Shown here in pieces: positions 9,121-17,670 of a stretch of 64,000 bases of DNA. Both the position numbers and the translations under genes were made by a program. How positions within the stretch are numbered: the stretch's first letter is position 1; each line of letters starts with the position of its first letter. Under the pieces are notes generated by a model. It was not told the DNA's origin and did not search any database. It worked only from the letters and a program-made list of their open reading frames with translations. Where the stretch lies: assembly GCF_001423615.1 (NCBI RefSeq), contig NZ_LMOU01000001.1:756538-820537 (forward strand), written 5' to 3'. The stretch comes from Microbacterium sp. Leaf159. GTDB lineage: Bacteria; Actinomycetota; Actinomycetes; Actinomycetales; Microbacteriaceae.

Positions 9121-10098
9121 TCAGCGAGTCGTGCCGTGCACCTTGGGCAGGGCACCGCCCGCGGCCGCGTTGCGGTCGGGGCGGAAGTTGGAGAAGTCGG
9201 CGCCGGGAACGTCCTTCACGAGATCGAGCTCGTCCTCGATGAGGGCGGCCTCCCACTCTTCGGGACCCACCAGCGGCAGACGGACGCGCGGGCTCGAGAT
9301 ACGTCCGAGTCCGTGCAGGATGTACTTGGCCGCGACGGTGCCCGGCACGTGCGTCATGACGGCGCGCACGAGCGGCTCCAGCCGCTTGTGCTCCGCGGTC
9401 GCGGTCGTGAGGTCGCCGCGGTTCACGGCGTCGATGATCGTGCGGTACGGAGTCGCCGCGATGTTCGCGGTCACACCGATCAGCCCGGTCGCGCCGATCG
9501 CGAGGTGCGGAAGGACGTTCGCGTCATCGCCCGAGAAGTACATCAGGTCGGTCTGGTTGAGCACGCGGCTCACCTCGGAGAAGTCGCCCTTGGCGTCCTT
9601 CACGGCGAGGATGTTCGGGTGCTTGGCGAGTCGCAGGATCGTCTCGTACTTGATGGGCACGCCCGTGCGCCCCGGGATGTCGTAGAGGATCACCGGGAGG
9701 TCGGTGGCGTCGGCCACCAGACGGAAGTGGGTCAGGATGCCGGCCTGCGTGGGCTTGTTGTAGTAAGGCGTGACGATCATGATGCCGTCGGCGCCGGCCT
9801 TCTCGCTGGCCTTGTACAGCTCGATCGCATGCGCGGTCTCGTTGGACCCGCCACCCGTGATGATCTTGGCGCGGCCGGCCGAGACCGACTTGCCGATCTC
9901 GACGAGCTTGAGCTTCTCGGGGTCCGTCAGGGTCGAGGTCTCGCCGGTCGTTCCCGTCACGACGATTCCGTCAGCACCGGCGGTGATGACGTCATCGATG
10001 TGCTTCTCGACGGCGGGCCAATCGACTTCACCGTCGGCCGTCATCGGAGTGACGAGCGCGACGAGAACCTGTCCGAATGGGTTGCCCGAGTGCGTCAT
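9121..10098 (-). CDS. dapA: 4-hydroxy-tetrahydrodipicolinate synthase
   Basis: DapA condenses pyruvate with aspartate semialdehyde, the first step of the lysine/diaminopimelate branch that supplies the cell wall. The 325-residue product is a TIM barrel with family motifs: GQVLVALVTPMTADGEVDWPAVEKHID, VVTGTTGETSTLTDPEKLKL, MIVTPYYNKPTQAGI, ILYDIPGRTGVPI, and the Schiff-base lysine in ILAVKDAKGD. I chose the ATG at 10098 rather than a start 228 bases upstream. MTHSGNPFGQ begins the conserved family, and a TACGCT -10 hexamer lies 6 bases before it. It is the first gene of the dapA-rnj unit and is divergent from the NUDIX gene. Confidence 0.96.
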   Translation of the reverse strand: MTHSGNPFGQVLVALVTPMTADGEVDWPAVEKHIDDVITAGADGIVVTGTTGETSTLTDPEKLKLVEIGKSVSAGRAKIITGGGSNETAHAIELYKASEKAGADGIMIVTPYYNKPTQAGILTHFRLVADATDLPVILYDIPGRTGVPIKYETILRLAKHPNILAVKDAKGDFSEVSRVLNQTDLMYFSGDDANVLPHLAIGATGLIGVTANIAATPYRTIIDAVNRGDLTTATAEHKRLEPLVRAVMTHVPGTVAAKYILHGLGRISSPRVRLPLVGPEEWEAALIEDELDLVKDVPGADFSNFRPDRNAAAGGALPKVHGTTR

Positions 10099-10252
10099 GC
10101 CCCCAGCGTATCGGTTAGCGTGCCGCTCACCCAGACGAGGGACGGCGGATGACATCTCCGCGGGCGATCGCGATCTTCTCGTCGAGCACCGGACAGGCCA
10201 GCTCGCCGACGGCGAACTCGTCGATCCTAGGGATCCGCATAGGCTCGACTCC

Positions 10253-10792
10253 ATGGCATGGGTCACACACGAGTCGTCGACGGTGTATGAGAACCGGTGG
10301 ATCGAGGTGCGGGAGGACCAGGTCACGGGACCCGGGGGCGATGGGATCTACGGCGTGGTGACCATGCGGCATCCGGCGGTCTTCGTCGTCGCTCTCGATG
10401 ATGAAGACCGCGTCTGCCTCGTCACGCTCGAGCGCTACACGACCGGCGTCTCGATCGAGGTGCCTGCCGGAGGTAGCGACGGCGAGGATCCGCTCGCAGC
10501 CGCGCAGCGCGAGCTGCTCGAGGAGACGGGCTTCGTCGCCGAGGACTGGACGGCACTCGGAACGATGAACGCCCTCAACGGGATCGCCCACGCGCCCGAG
10601 CACGTGTTCCTCGCTCGGAGCCTGACTCCGTCCGATGACTCCACGCACACCCAGGCGGAGGAGGGCATCGACGCCGTCACCTGGCTGCCGTTCTCCGACG
10701 TGCTCGGCATGATCTCCGACGGCCGGATCACCGATGGAGAGACCGTGGCTGCCATTGCCTACGCCGGCATCCGTCTGGGCAGATTCCGCTGA
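10253..10792 (+). CDS. NUDIX hydrolase (ADP-ribose pyrophosphatase-like)
   Basis: This 179-residue protein would hydrolyse a nucleoside diphosphate linked to another moiety. The NUDIX box, with the GX5EX7REUXEEXGU pattern, is visible as GGSDGEDPLAAAQRELLEETGF near residues 73-94. The VYENRWIEVREDQVTGPGG start and the SIEVPAGG motif resemble ADP-ribose pyrophosphatases, but the exact substrate is not determined. The ATG at 10253 lies 7 bases after TAGGCT, pointing to a leaderless transcript, and this supports it over the longer upstream frame. It is divergent from dapA and convergent with the SDR gene. Confidence 0.88.
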   Translation: MAWVTHESSTVYENRWIEVREDQVTGPGGDGIYGVVTMRHPAVFVVALDDEDRVCLVTLERYTTGVSIEVPAGGSDGEDPLAAAQRELLEETGFVAEDWTALGTMNALNGIAHAPEHVFLARSLTPSDDSTHTQAEEGIDAVTWLPFSDVLGMISDGRITDGETVAAIAYAGIRLGRFR

Positions 10793-10842
10793 TCTCGTAG
10801 CGCCCTGCTTCGCACGCCACGCGCCCGCTGCAGGACGAGATC
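10791..10842. terminator. Candidate hairpin between NUDIX and SDR genes
   Basis: GATCTCGT pairs with ACGAGATC, and inside it CCTGC pairs with GCAGG, giving a two-part stem between two convergent genes. It overlaps the NUDIX stop codon. No T-run is seen, so this is a candidate bidirectional terminator only. Confidence 0.33.
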
Positions 10843-10852
10843 GGCGTTCAGC

Positions 10853-11614
10853 TCAGACGCGACCCCGGCGAGCGACGCCCGACGTCACCGAGCTCGGCAG
10901 CAGGCGCGCGATCGCGACGATCGCCTTGTAGCGCAGTGACGGGATCGAGACGGCCCTGCCTCGCGCCGCATCGTGGAGCCCTTCGCGCACGACGTCACGT
11001 GCGTCGAGCCACATGAACGCCGGAACGCCCTCGTGCCCCGGCGCGAGCCCCATCCGCTCGTGGAAGGTCGTGTGCGTGAAACCGGGGCAGACCGCGGTCA
11101 CACTCACCCTGTCGGAGGCGTACTCGGCGTTCGCCCAGCGGCTGAAGCCGATGAGCCAGCTCTTGCAGGCCGAATACGTCGAGCGGGAGATGAACCCGGC
11201 GACGGACGCGACGTTGATGATGCGGCCACCGCGGCCTCGCATCGACCCGAGCGCCGCATGCATGAGGCGCATCGACGCCTCGACGTGGACGCGGAGGTGC
11301 CGCACCTCGTCGTCGATGTCGTTGTCGGCGAACTGCAGCGGCAGGCCGAAGCCGGCGTTGTTGATCAGCAGATCCACCGGGTCGGAGGCATCGCCCAGAC
11401 GGTCGGCGACGCGGTCCACATCGGCGGCCTCGGAGAGATCCGCGACGAGGATCTCGACTGCGATGCCGTATTCGCTGCGCAGCTCCGCCGCGACGCTCTC
11501 GAGAGCATCCGTCGACCGGGCGACGAGCACGAGGTCGGCGCGGCGACGGGCGAGCTGGCGGGCGAACTCGACACCGAGCCCTGCGCTCGCGCCGGTGATC
11601 AGTGCGGTGGGCAT
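10853..11614 (-). CDS. SDR family NAD(P)-dependent oxidoreductase
   Basis: This is a 253-residue classical short-chain dehydrogenase with an unassigned substrate. The cofactor fingerprint TGASAGLG is at residues 7-14. The NNAG motif is present (LLINNAGFG), followed by the catalytic Ser and YxxxK in INVASVAGFISRSTYSACKSWLIGFS. The C-terminal region (VCPGFTHTTFHERMG) fits the DltE/YqjQ-like group of SDRs. Its ATG shares one base with the folA stop (TGATG), so it is the third gene of the thyA-folA-SDR operon. A link to folate or pterin reduction is possible from context, but the motifs do not show it. Confidence 0.88.
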   Translation of the reverse strand: MPTALITGASAGLGVEFARQLARRRADLVLVARSTDALESVAAELRSEYGIAVEILVADLSEAADVDRVADRLGDASDPVDLLINNAGFGLPLQFADNDIDDEVRHLRVHVEASMRLMHAALGSMRGRGGRIINVASVAGFISRSTYSACKSWLIGFSRWANAEYASDRVSVTAVCPGFTHTTFHERMGLAPGHEGVPAFMWLDARDVVREGLHDAARGRAVSIPSLRYKAIVAIARLLPSSVTSGVARRGRV

Positions 11615-12090
11615 CAGCGCTCGTATCCCAGGAAGCGGAAGCGGACTCCCGACCGGGAGGTCTGCCACTCCCCCTCGTCGACCAGCCGCCACCCGGTCTT
11701 CGACGGGGCGTAGGCATCGCCCGCGACGTCGAGGTCGAGCTCGGTGACCTCGAGACGGTCGGCATCTGCGATCACGAGCCGGAAGATCTCGGCTCCTCCG
11801 ATGATCCAGACCCTCTCGTGTCCGCGCACCGCATCGGTGACGGTCGCTGCTCGCCTGACGCCCTCTTCGGTCCAGTCCTGCTGGCGCGTGATAACGATGT
11901 TCTCGCGCCCGGGGAGCGGGCGGAATCGTTCAGGCAGCGAGTCCCACGTCTTGCGCCCCATGATCACGGGCGCTCCGAGGGTCTTCTCCTTGAAGTGGGC
12001 GAGATCTTCGGGGACGTTCCACGGCATTCCGCCTTCGGCTCCGATGACGCCGCCCTGGGCTTCGGCCCAGATCAGGCCGACCCACGTCAC
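11614..12090 (-). CDS. folA: Dihydrofolate reductase
   Basis: FolA reduces dihydrofolate to tetrahydrofolate with NADPH, recycling the cofactor consumed by thymidylate synthase. The 158-residue protein has the family signature: [34 protein letters not shown] at the N-terminus, including the PWN...EDL substrate site, then [25 protein letters not shown] and [11 protein letters not shown] chose the GTG at 12090, which overlaps the thyA stop by four bases (GTGA). A longer in-frame reading runs into thyA. The overlap implies coupled translation of thyA and folA. Confidence 0.96.
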   Translation of the reverse strand: MTWVGLIWAEAQGGVIGAEGGMPWNVPEDLAHFKEKTLGAPVIMGRKTWDSLPERFRPLPGRENIVITRQQDWTEEGVRRAATVTDAVRGHERVWIIGGAEIFRLVIADADRLEVTELDLDVAGDAYAPSKTGWRLVDEGEWQTSRSGVRFRFLGYER

Positions 12091-12896
12091 ACCGCCACCG
12101 CCGCCCGGATCGGGGCATGGTGCTGATAGTCCTCGACGATGAAGTCGTCGTAGGCGTAGTCGAAGATCGATTCCGGCTTGCGTGCGAAGCGCAGCGACGG
12201 GTAGGGATACGCGTCGCGGGTGAGCTGCTCGCGCACCTGATCGAGGTGATTGTCGTAGATGTGGCAGTCGCCACCGGTCCAGACGAAGTCTCCCGGCTCG
12301 AGCCCGACCTGCTGAGCCACCATCAGCGTCAGCAGGGCGTAGGACGCGATGTTGAACGGGACGCCGAGGAACAGATCGGCGCTGCGCTGGTAGAGCTGGC
12401 ACGAGAGCTTGCCGTCTGCGACGTAGAACTGGAAGAGCGCGTGGCACGGGGCGAGTGCCATGTCGGGGATGTCCGCGGGGTTCCACGCCGAGACGATCAG
12501 GCGTCGGGAATCGGGAGCCTTGCGGATCTGATCGATCACGTCGCTCAGCTGGTCGATGCTCTCGCCGTCAGGCGTCGGCCAGGACCGCCACTGCACGCCG
12601 TAGACGGGTCCGAGATCACCCGAGGCGTCGGCCCACTCGTCCCAGATCGTGACACCGTTGTCCTGGAGCCACTTGACGTTGGAGTCGCCTCTGAGGAACC
12701 AGAGGAGCTCGTAGGCGATCGACTTGAAATGCACGCGCTTCGTCGTGATCAGCGGAAAGCCCTGCGAGAGGTCGAAGCGGATCTGCCTGCCGAAGACGCT
12801 GGTGGTCCCCGTGCCGGTGCGATCCGACTTGTGCGTGCCGGACTCCAGCACGTCGCGGAGCAGGTCTTCATACGGCGTCGGGACGGCTGCGCTCAT
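12087..12896 (-). CDS. thyA: Thymidylate synthase
   Basis: ThyA methylates dUMP to dTMP using methylenetetrahydrofolate, producing dihydrofolate for the adjacent FolA. The 269-residue product shows [19 protein letters not shown] at the N-terminus, then [13 protein letters not shown] and GPVYGVQWR. The catalytic Cys is at about residue 151 in [29 protein letters not shown], and [13 protein letters not shown] is near the end. The ATG at 12896 lies 7 bases after TAGTCT, which marks a probable leaderless start and rules against the start 24 bases upstream. It heads the thyA-folA-SDR operon and is divergent from the thioredoxin gene. Confidence 0.98.
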   Translation of the reverse strand: MSAAVPTPYEDLLRDVLESGTHKSDRTGTGTTSVFGRQIRFDLSQGFPLITTKRVHFKSIAYELLWFLRGDSNVKWLQDNGVTIWDEWADASGDLGPVYGVQWRSWPTPDGESIDQLSDVIDQIRKAPDSRRLIVSAWNPADIPDMALAPCHALFQFYVADGKLSCQLYQRSADLFLGVPFNIASYALLTLMVAQQVGLEPGDFVWTGGDCHIYDNHLDQVREQLTRDAYPYPSLRFARKPESIFDYAYDDFIVEDYQHHAPIRAAVAV

Positions 12897-12992
12897 GTCT
12901 GCCAGACTACCCGCCCACAAGCGCCGAGAGTCCGTTCGTCACGATGCGACACATCGGCCCCGGCGTGTCCGAACGGCCCCTATTCTCAATCC

Positions 12993-13406
12993 ATGTCGCC
13001 CGGAATCGCCCTCGCCGTGATCGGTGCGCTCCTCGTGATCGCCGCCGTCGTCGGGATCGTGCTGCGGATCCTCGACGGACGACGGCGAGGTGGTGGCCAT
13101 CTCCTGTTCGATCCCGCCGATGCGGATGCCGATCGGCTCGGCTCGCACGCCACGCTCGTGCAGTTCAGCACCGAGATGTGCGCGCGCTGCCCTCAAGTGC
13201 GCAGGATGCTGTCGAGCTACGTCGCAGATGCCGACGGCCTGCATCACCTCGAGGTCGACCTCACGCATCGACCCGATCTCTCGGCGCGATACAAGGTCCT
13301 GCAGACCCCGACGACGTTCGTCGTCGACGGCTCCGGTGCCGTCCGCGCGCGATTCCACGGTGTACCGCACCGCCACGCACTCACCGAAGCACTCTCCGCC
13401 GTCTGA
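12993..13406 (+). CDS. Membrane-anchored thioredoxin family protein
   Basis: This is a 137-residue protein with one N-terminal membrane segment (residues 4-26, IALAVIGALLVIAAVVGIVLRIL) and an outward thioredoxin-like domain. The redox motif is CARC in LVQFSTEMCARCPQVRRML, and the cis-proline motif QTPTTFVVD is present. The active site differs from the standard WCGPC. The ATG lies 6 bases after TATTCT, so a leaderless transcript is likely. The next gene, 22 bases on, is a DUF4395 membrane protein, a pairing that suggests a shared redox task such as thiol relay across the membrane. That task is inferred. Confidence 0.85.
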   Translation: MSPGIALAVIGALLVIAAVVGIVLRILDGRRRGGGHLLFDPADADADRLGSHATLVQFSTEMCARCPQVRRMLSSYVADADGLHHLEVDLTHRPDLSARYKVLQTPTTFVVDGSGAVRARFHGVPHRHALTEALSAV

Positions 13407-13428
13407 GGCGAGAAGGACTGGAGCAGAG

Positions 13429-13995
13429 ATGACCACTCCCGCAGGCATCGACCCCCGCGGCCCTCGCTTCGCCGCGACGATCACGACCGTGCTGCTTCTC
13501 GCCGCGACGTTCCTCGGGCTCGTCGGCATCTCGACGGCGCGGTCCTTCGGCTGGTTCGCGTACCAGCCGCTCGCGGCGGCGGACTTCGCCTCGGACACGT
13601 GGGCGATCGTCGCAGCATCCCCCGCCCAGCGCGCACTCGATCCCGGCTTCCTCCTCACGGTCATGATCGCCCTGCTCTTCCTCTGGAGCGTGCTCTCCCC
13701 CGCAACGGCACCCTGGGGTGTCGTGTTCCGCCGGTTCGTGCGGCCACGACTCGCACCGCCCGCCGAGCTGGAGGATCCTCGTCCTCCGCGCTTCGCGCAG
13801 GGTGTGGGCCTCTTCGTCGTCACGATCGGACTCGTCCTGCACCTGGTCGGTGTGCCGTGGGCGCTGCCGATCGCGACGGCCGCGGCGTTCATCGCCGCCT
13901 TCCTCAACGCCGCATTCTCGTTCTGCCTCGGCTGCCAGATCTACCTGCTTCTGCAGCGTGTCGGCATCCTCGGCCGCACGCCCTCCGCGGCCTGA
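13429..13995 (+). CDS. DUF4395 family membrane protein
   Basis: This is a 188-residue protein of the DUF4395 family with about four hydrophobic segments: ITTVLLLAATFLGLVGI, LLTVMIALLFLWSVL, VGLFVVTIGLVLHLVG, and IATAAAFIAAFLNAAFSF. The family motif FCLGCQIYLLLQR near the C-terminus contains a CxxC pair next to the last membrane segment. DUF4395 proteins have no established function, but their CxxC and frequent thioredoxin neighbours fit a redox partner role. It is encoded just downstream of such a thioredoxin, preceded by a GAGCAGAG ribosome site. OsmC follows with its own promoter. Confidence 0.85.
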   Translation: MTTPAGIDPRGPRFAATITTVLLLAATFLGLVGISTARSFGWFAYQPLAAADFASDTWAIVAASPAQRALDPGFLLTVMIALLFLWSVLSPATAPWGVVFRRFVRPRLAPPAELEDPRPPRFAQGVGLFVVTIGLVLHLVGVPWALPIATAAAFIAAFLNAAFSFCLGCQIYLLLQRVGILGRTPSAA

Positions 13996-14024
13996 GCGCG
14001 GTTCCGCCCGACGTACCCGATCGA

Positions 14025-14030
14025 TAGGCT
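14025..14030 (+). promoter_or_regulatory. -10 element for osmC-like gene
   Basis: TAGGCT at 14025-14030 is the actinobacterial -10 type repeated across this window. Here it lies 48 bases before the ATG, and the leader carries a GGAGGAA ribosome site 4 bases before the start, unlike the leaderless genes nearby. Confidence 0.45.
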
Positions 14031-14078
14031 GGCCCCACACGCGAGCGCACATCCCGCGACGCGAGAACCGGAGGAATC

Positions 14079-14501
14079 ATGCCCGTCACCAGCGAAGCCA
14101 CCACCACCTGGACCGGATCCCTCGCGGAAGGCTCGGGCACCGTCGCGTTCTCCTCGTCGAAGCTCGGCACCTTCCCGATCAACTGGAAGGCCCGCAGCGA
14201 GGGCAGCGACACCACCACCCCGGAGGAGCTGATCGCCGCGGCTCACGCCTCATGCTTCAGCATGGCCCTCTCGCACGCCCTCTCAGAGAACGGCACCCCG
14301 CCGGAGCGCGTCAACACCAGCGCTTCGGTCACCTTCAAGCCCGGTGTCGGAATCACCGGAAGCCACCTCAACGTCAACGCGGTCGTTCCGGGACTCACTC
14401 CCGAGGCGTTCCAGACGATCGCGGCCGAGGCCAAGGTCGGCTGCCCCGTGTCCCAGGCTCTCGCCGGCATCGAGATCACACTCGAGGCCACACTCGCCTG
14501 A
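14079..14501 (+). CDS. OsmC family peroxiredoxin
   Basis: This 140-residue OsmC/Ohr-family protein would reduce organic hydroperoxides in the cytoplasm. The two redox cysteines are visible: the first in ELIAAAHASCFSMALSHAL near residue 60, the second in AKVGCPVSQAL near residue 125. The N-terminal TTWTGSLAEGSGTV start and 140-residue length fit the OsmC subgroup rather than Ohr. A good GGAGGAAT ribosome site precedes the ATG. It sits after the thioredoxin/DUF4395 pair, giving a small redox cluster, though its separate promoter suggests independent control. Confidence 0.92.
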   Translation: MPVTSEATTTWTGSLAEGSGTVAFSSSKLGTFPINWKARSEGSDTTTPEELIAAAHASCFSMALSHALSENGTPPERVNTSASVTFKPGVGITGSHLNVNAVVPGLTPEAFQTIAAEAKVGCPVSQALAGIEITLEATLA

Positions 14502-14507
14502 GTCGGA

Positions 14508-14942
14508 TCAGCTCCGCGCGATGCGGATCGCCTCGCGGATGCTGGCGCGGGCGTCCTTGCGGCGCCCCGCCGCATCCTGCACGACACCCAGACGGTAGCG
14601 TGCCCGCCAGTCTCCCGGAGCCGCATCCGCGTCGGCGGTGTACCGCTGGATCATCGGATCGGCGTCAGCGCGGGCGATCCGCCCGCTGGGGGTGAGTTCG
14701 GTCTCCGCCTCGGGCATGCCGCCCTCGGCATCCAGCTCGCGCCCCAGCCGGTCGGCCGCGAAGCCGAACTGCATCTCGCGCACGAGTGCCCACGCGCCGA
14801 TGGGGGCGAGCACGATGAGCGCTATCCCCATTCCGATCGATACCGGGGTCCCGACGGCGAAGAACATCACGGCCAGCCACACGGCGACCGCCAGATAGAC
14901 GAGAAGCGCTGCGCCCATCAGGCCCACGCCGATTCGCGACAT
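14508..14942 (-). CDS. Small membrane protein with TPR-like C-terminus
   Basis: This is a 144-residue protein I do not recognise beyond general form. Two membrane segments are seen near residues 5-25 (GLMGAALLVYLAVAVWLAVMFF) and 35-52 (GMGIALIVLAPIGAWALV). The soluble tail ends in a helix pair resembling a tetratricopeptide repeat (DWRARYRLGVVQDAAGRRKDARASIREAIRIA). The ATG at 14942 shares one base with the dapB stop (TGATG). A GTG one codon earlier would give a GTGA overlap instead. Either way it is translationally coupled to dapB. The convergent OsmC gene ends only six bases away. Confidence 0.75.
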   Translation of the reverse strand: MSRIGVGLMGAALLVYLAVAVWLAVMFFAVGTPVSIGMGIALIVLAPIGAWALVREMQFGFAADRLGRELDAEGGMPEAETELTPSGRIARADADPMIQRYTADADAAPGDWRARYRLGVVQDAAGRRKDARASIREAIRIARS

Positions 14943-15682
14943 CACGAACGGAGGCCGATGTCGATCATGCTCTCGAGACCGACGAACACACCGGTGGCAC
15001 TCGCTGCGAAGGGAACGGCGAGACGGATGCCCGGAGCGTAGGCGAGGGCGGGGTCGACGGTGTCGTGCGTGAACGTCAGCGATTCTCCGGGCCCGGAGAG
15101 GATGACCTCCTGCTTCGCGATGACGCCGGGGCGACGCAGCGAATGGATCGGCACGCTGCCGACCTGCTGTCCACGTGCACGCTGATCGGCATGCGGGGCG
15201 CTGACCGGTCCCTGCTCGGCGCGTGCGGCCGCGATCAACTCGGCGGTGCGGACCGCCGTACCGCTCGGCGAATCGACCTTCGCCTCGTGATGCGCCTCGA
15301 TGATCTCGGCGGAGCCGAAGAACGGTGCGGCCGCAGCAGCGAGAGCAGACCCGAGCACGGACCCCAGCGAGAAGTTAGGGATGAAGACGACGCCGGTACC
15401 GGCGTTCTCGGCCAACGGGCGCACGAGAGCGATTCGCTCCGACGACCAGCCGGAGGTGGCCACCAGCACATTGATCCGGCGTTCGACCGCAGCCCGCACG
15501 ACGTCGACGCTCACCTGAGGTGTCGTCGCATCGATCACCAGCGCCGCGCCGTCCAGTTCGGCGAGGTCGCTTCGAGAGGTGAGCACGCGACTCACCTCGA
15601 AGCCCTCGAGCTCGTCGATCACCGCATGGATGATCGAGCCGAGCTTTCCGGTGCCGCCGACGAGTGCTACCTGCGTGGTCAT
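14942..15682 (-). CDS. dapB: 4-hydroxy-tetrahydrodipicolinate reductase
   Basis: DapB reduces the DapA product with NAD(P)H in lysine/diaminopimelate synthesis. The 246-residue enzyme begins with the Rossmann motif VALVGGTGKLGSII, where bacterial DapB usually reads GxxGxMG. It includes LVIDATTPQVSVDVV, NVLVATSGWSSERI, FIPNFSLGSVLGSALA, and the substrate motif EIIEAHHEAKVDSPSGTAVRTAELI. The HSLRRPGVIAKQEVILSGPGESLTFTHD segment is also typical. The ATG is 6 bases after TAGACT, so it probably has a leaderless promoter. It lies apart from dapA, as is usual in this phylum. Confidence 0.95.
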   Translation of the reverse strand: MTTQVALVGGTGKLGSIIHAVIDELEGFEVSRVLTSRSDLAELDGAALVIDATTPQVSVDVVRAAVERRINVLVATSGWSSERIALVRPLAENAGTGVVFIPNFSLGSVLGSALAAAAAPFFGSAEIIEAHHEAKVDSPSGTAVRTAELIAAARAEQGPVSAPHADQRARGQQVGSVPIHSLRRPGVIAKQEVILSGPGESLTFTHDTVDPALAYAPGIRLAVPFAASATGVFVGLESMIDIGLRS

Positions 15683-15741
15683 GCGTTCAGTCTATTTCGC
15701 AGGGGCTCGCCGAACTCCGCGGCGGGCCGCGCACGGCCGAA

Positions 15742-16344
15742 TCAGACCGGCATGGCGTCGGGGATGCCCGTTCTGAGCTCGACCGGGAGGTGCCCCGTGT
15801 CGTTGTGCGTGAGCAGGGTCCACGGACGCCCCTGCTTCTGCGCGATGACGGTGAGACCGCAGTGCGCCTGATTGAGGGTCATCCACCGCCACTCGGGAGC
15901 GCCGAGCACCTCGCGGACGAACCATGAGATCACGAAGTTGTGGGTGATGAGCACCTCGTGCACGTCGCCCGGCTTGCGCACGAGGAACTCGTTCACGGCG
16001 TCGTACATCTGGGCGCGGCCCGCATCGAGCTCCGCCTCGGTGATCGAGCCGAAGAACGGTTCGTAGGCGGCAGGTGTCTCCTCGGTCATGCCGGTGGGCA
16101 CGCAGTCGAACAGCAGGGCGGTCGGCGCGGGGTCGACGGACGGGAGTCGGGCGGCGATCGCTCGGGCCGTCTCGTTCGCACGCAGCAAGGGCGAATGCCA
16201 GACCGCATCGAGAGGCAGACCCGAGAGGCGGTCTGCGATCAACTCGGCCTGACGCTGACCCCGTGGCGACAGCGGCCCGTCGGCGAGACCATGCTCGGCG
16301 TCCTGATGTTCACCATGTCGGACCAGATATATGTAATGCGTCAC
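15742..16344 (-). CDS. Histidine phosphatase family protein
   Basis: This is a 200-residue member of the phosphoglycerate mutase-like histidine phosphatase superfamily. The catalytic RHG motif (YLVRHGEH) is at about residues 6-12, LSPRGQRQAELIADRL follows, and the second catalytic His is in VLITHNFVISWFVREVL. The substrate is not evident. Small-molecule or protein phosphatase roles are both known in the family, and true glycolytic mutase activity is unlikely. The start is GTG at 16344 with only a weak ribosome site. It stands between dapB and the AKR-like gene with its own short intergenic regions. Confidence 0.88.
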   Translation of the reverse strand: MTHYIYLVRHGEHQDAEHGLADGPLSPRGQRQAELIADRLSGLPLDAVWHSPLLRANETARAIAARLPSVDPAPTALLFDCVPTGMTEETPAAYEPFFGSITEAELDAGRAQMYDAVNEFLVRKPGDVHEVLITHNFVISWFVREVLGAPEWRWMTLNQAHCGLTVIAQKQGRPWTLLTHNDTGHLPVELRTGIPDAMPV

Positions 16345-16424
16345 AAACTCGCTCGCTTCATCGACAGCGCTTGCCGGGATTCACTCCACCCTATGCCAGG
16401 TCTGTGACAGGGGCGTTACGACGC

Positions 16425-17453
16425 TCAGTTGCCGGCGCGAGTGAGCTCGGCGACCTGTGTGCGCGAAAGAGTGACGCCCGCACCCTGCATGAGCTCGTCG
16501 ACATGATCGGTCGCGAACGTGTTGACGATCGGCGCTGCGATCGTGCGCTGCGCGAGCAACCAGGCGATCGAGACGGCGGCGACCGGCACCTCGAGCTCGG
16601 TGGCCACCTGGTCGAGGGCTCGGAGGATCTTGGTGCCCCGACGGTTGAGATGACCGCGGAGCTGCTCGCCACGCACCCCTCTCGAGGTCAGTGCCTTGCT
16701 GCGATGCCTGCCGGACAGGAACCCGTGCTCGAGGGCATGCGACGGCGTGACGGCGAGGCTCTGCGCACCCGCCACGAGTCGCAGATCGCCCTCGAACGGC
16801 TGCCGACGGATGAGGTTGTACGGAGAGTCGATGACCTCGATGCGCGGGTATCCGGCAGAGGCGAGGATGCGCGCCTCGACGAGTCGCTCCGGAGCGAATC
16901 CGAACGCCCCGAGAGCGCCGATCTTGCCTGCATCGACCATCCACTCGACGGTCGCGAGCGTGTCTTCGAGGTTCGTCGTCTTGTCGAGGGTCGCGTCGAG
17001 GTAGAGCACATCGATGCGATCGACTCCCAGACGCGTGAGCGATCCCTCGACCGCGCGCACCAGATTGACGGAGCCGAGACCGGGATTGTCGGCGTGCGCG
17101 CCGATGCGCACACTGAGCAACGCGCGTTCGCGCTGTCCGCGCGTCTGCAGCCACTGTCCGATGATGTGCTCACTGCGTCCGCCCGAGAAGCCGTCGGCCG
17201 TGTGGATCGCGTTGCCGCCGAATTCGACGTAGCGGTCGAGGATCCCGTGGCTCGTCTCGAGATCGACGTTCCAGCCGAACTCCGCCGCACCGAGCATCAG
17301 CGGGAACGTGTCGAGACCGGTCTCCCCGAGCGGGACGCGGATGCTCTCCCCTATTCCGGGTCCGACGATCGGGATGGGGGCGGACGGGTGCTCTGCCGCG
17401 CTCTGCTGCGCGCGTTCGGGCGACGTACCTGCGCCTACGCTGAACAACCGCAT
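16425..17453 (-). CDS. Aldo/keto reductase-like protein lacking the catalytic tetrad
   Basis: This is a 342-residue protein with the TIM-barrel layout of aldo/keto reductases. It has FGGNAIHTADGFSGGRSEHIIGQWL, NLVRAVEGSLTRLGVDRIDVLYL, and WMVDAGKIGALGAFGF. Aligned by eye with the family patterns, all four catalytic residues differ. The Asp of DTA is His (IHTAD), the Tyr of YG is Phe (GFSGG), the Lys of TK is Arg (SVRIG), and the His of LH is Asp (LYLDATLD). It may therefore bind a nucleotide or ligand without reducing it. A 45-residue N-terminal extension precedes the barrel. The ATG at 17453 has a GGTGAGGAT sequence before it. It sits downstream of pnp, separated by a hairpin. Confidence 0.82.
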   Translation of the reverse strand: MRLFSVGAGTSPERAQQSAAEHPSAPIPIVGPGIGESIRVPLGETGLDTFPLMLGAAEFGWNVDLETSHGILDRYVEFGGNAIHTADGFSGGRSEHIIGQWLQTRGQRERALLSVRIGAHADNPGLGSVNLVRAVEGSLTRLGVDRIDVLYLDATLDKTTNLEDTLATVEWMVDAGKIGALGAFGFAPERLVEARILASAGYPRIEVIDSPYNLIRRQPFEGDLRLVAGAQSLAVTPSHALEHGFLSGRHRSKALTSRGVRGEQLRGHLNRRGTKILRALDQVATELEVPVAAVSIAWLLAQRTIAAPIVNTFATDHVDELMQGAGVTLSRTQVAELTRAGN

Positions 17454-17619
17454 ATCCTCACCCCCGCGTCGGTCGGTGCGTACCGACCTGCGTCACTGCC
17501 TGTAATTGCACCCCCCGGTGCGTACTTCGAGAGTAAGCGACATCCGCGAACTCGCCGACCAATCCAGGGAACGGCGCAAGAACTTCCCATAACGGTTTGA
17601 TCACATCGGATACGACGAA

Positions 17620-17650
17620 GCCCGAGCCGTCCGTGAGGACAGACCCGGGC
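17620..17650 (-). terminator. Terminator-like hairpin after pnp
   Basis: On the minus strand GCCCGGG pairs with CTCGGGC (one G-U), with an inner GTCC-TCAC-GGAC stem, followed by TTCGTCG. It lies 21 bases after the pnp stop and before the AKR gene, so it probably ends the pnp transcript. Confidence 0.5.
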
Positions 17651-17670
17651 CTCGTGTCGAAGCGCTCCGA

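Noticed and set aside
7247..9685. An 812-codon open frame opposite rnj and dapA
   Set aside because: Antisense shadow of two conserved genes, with biased composition and no family motifs.
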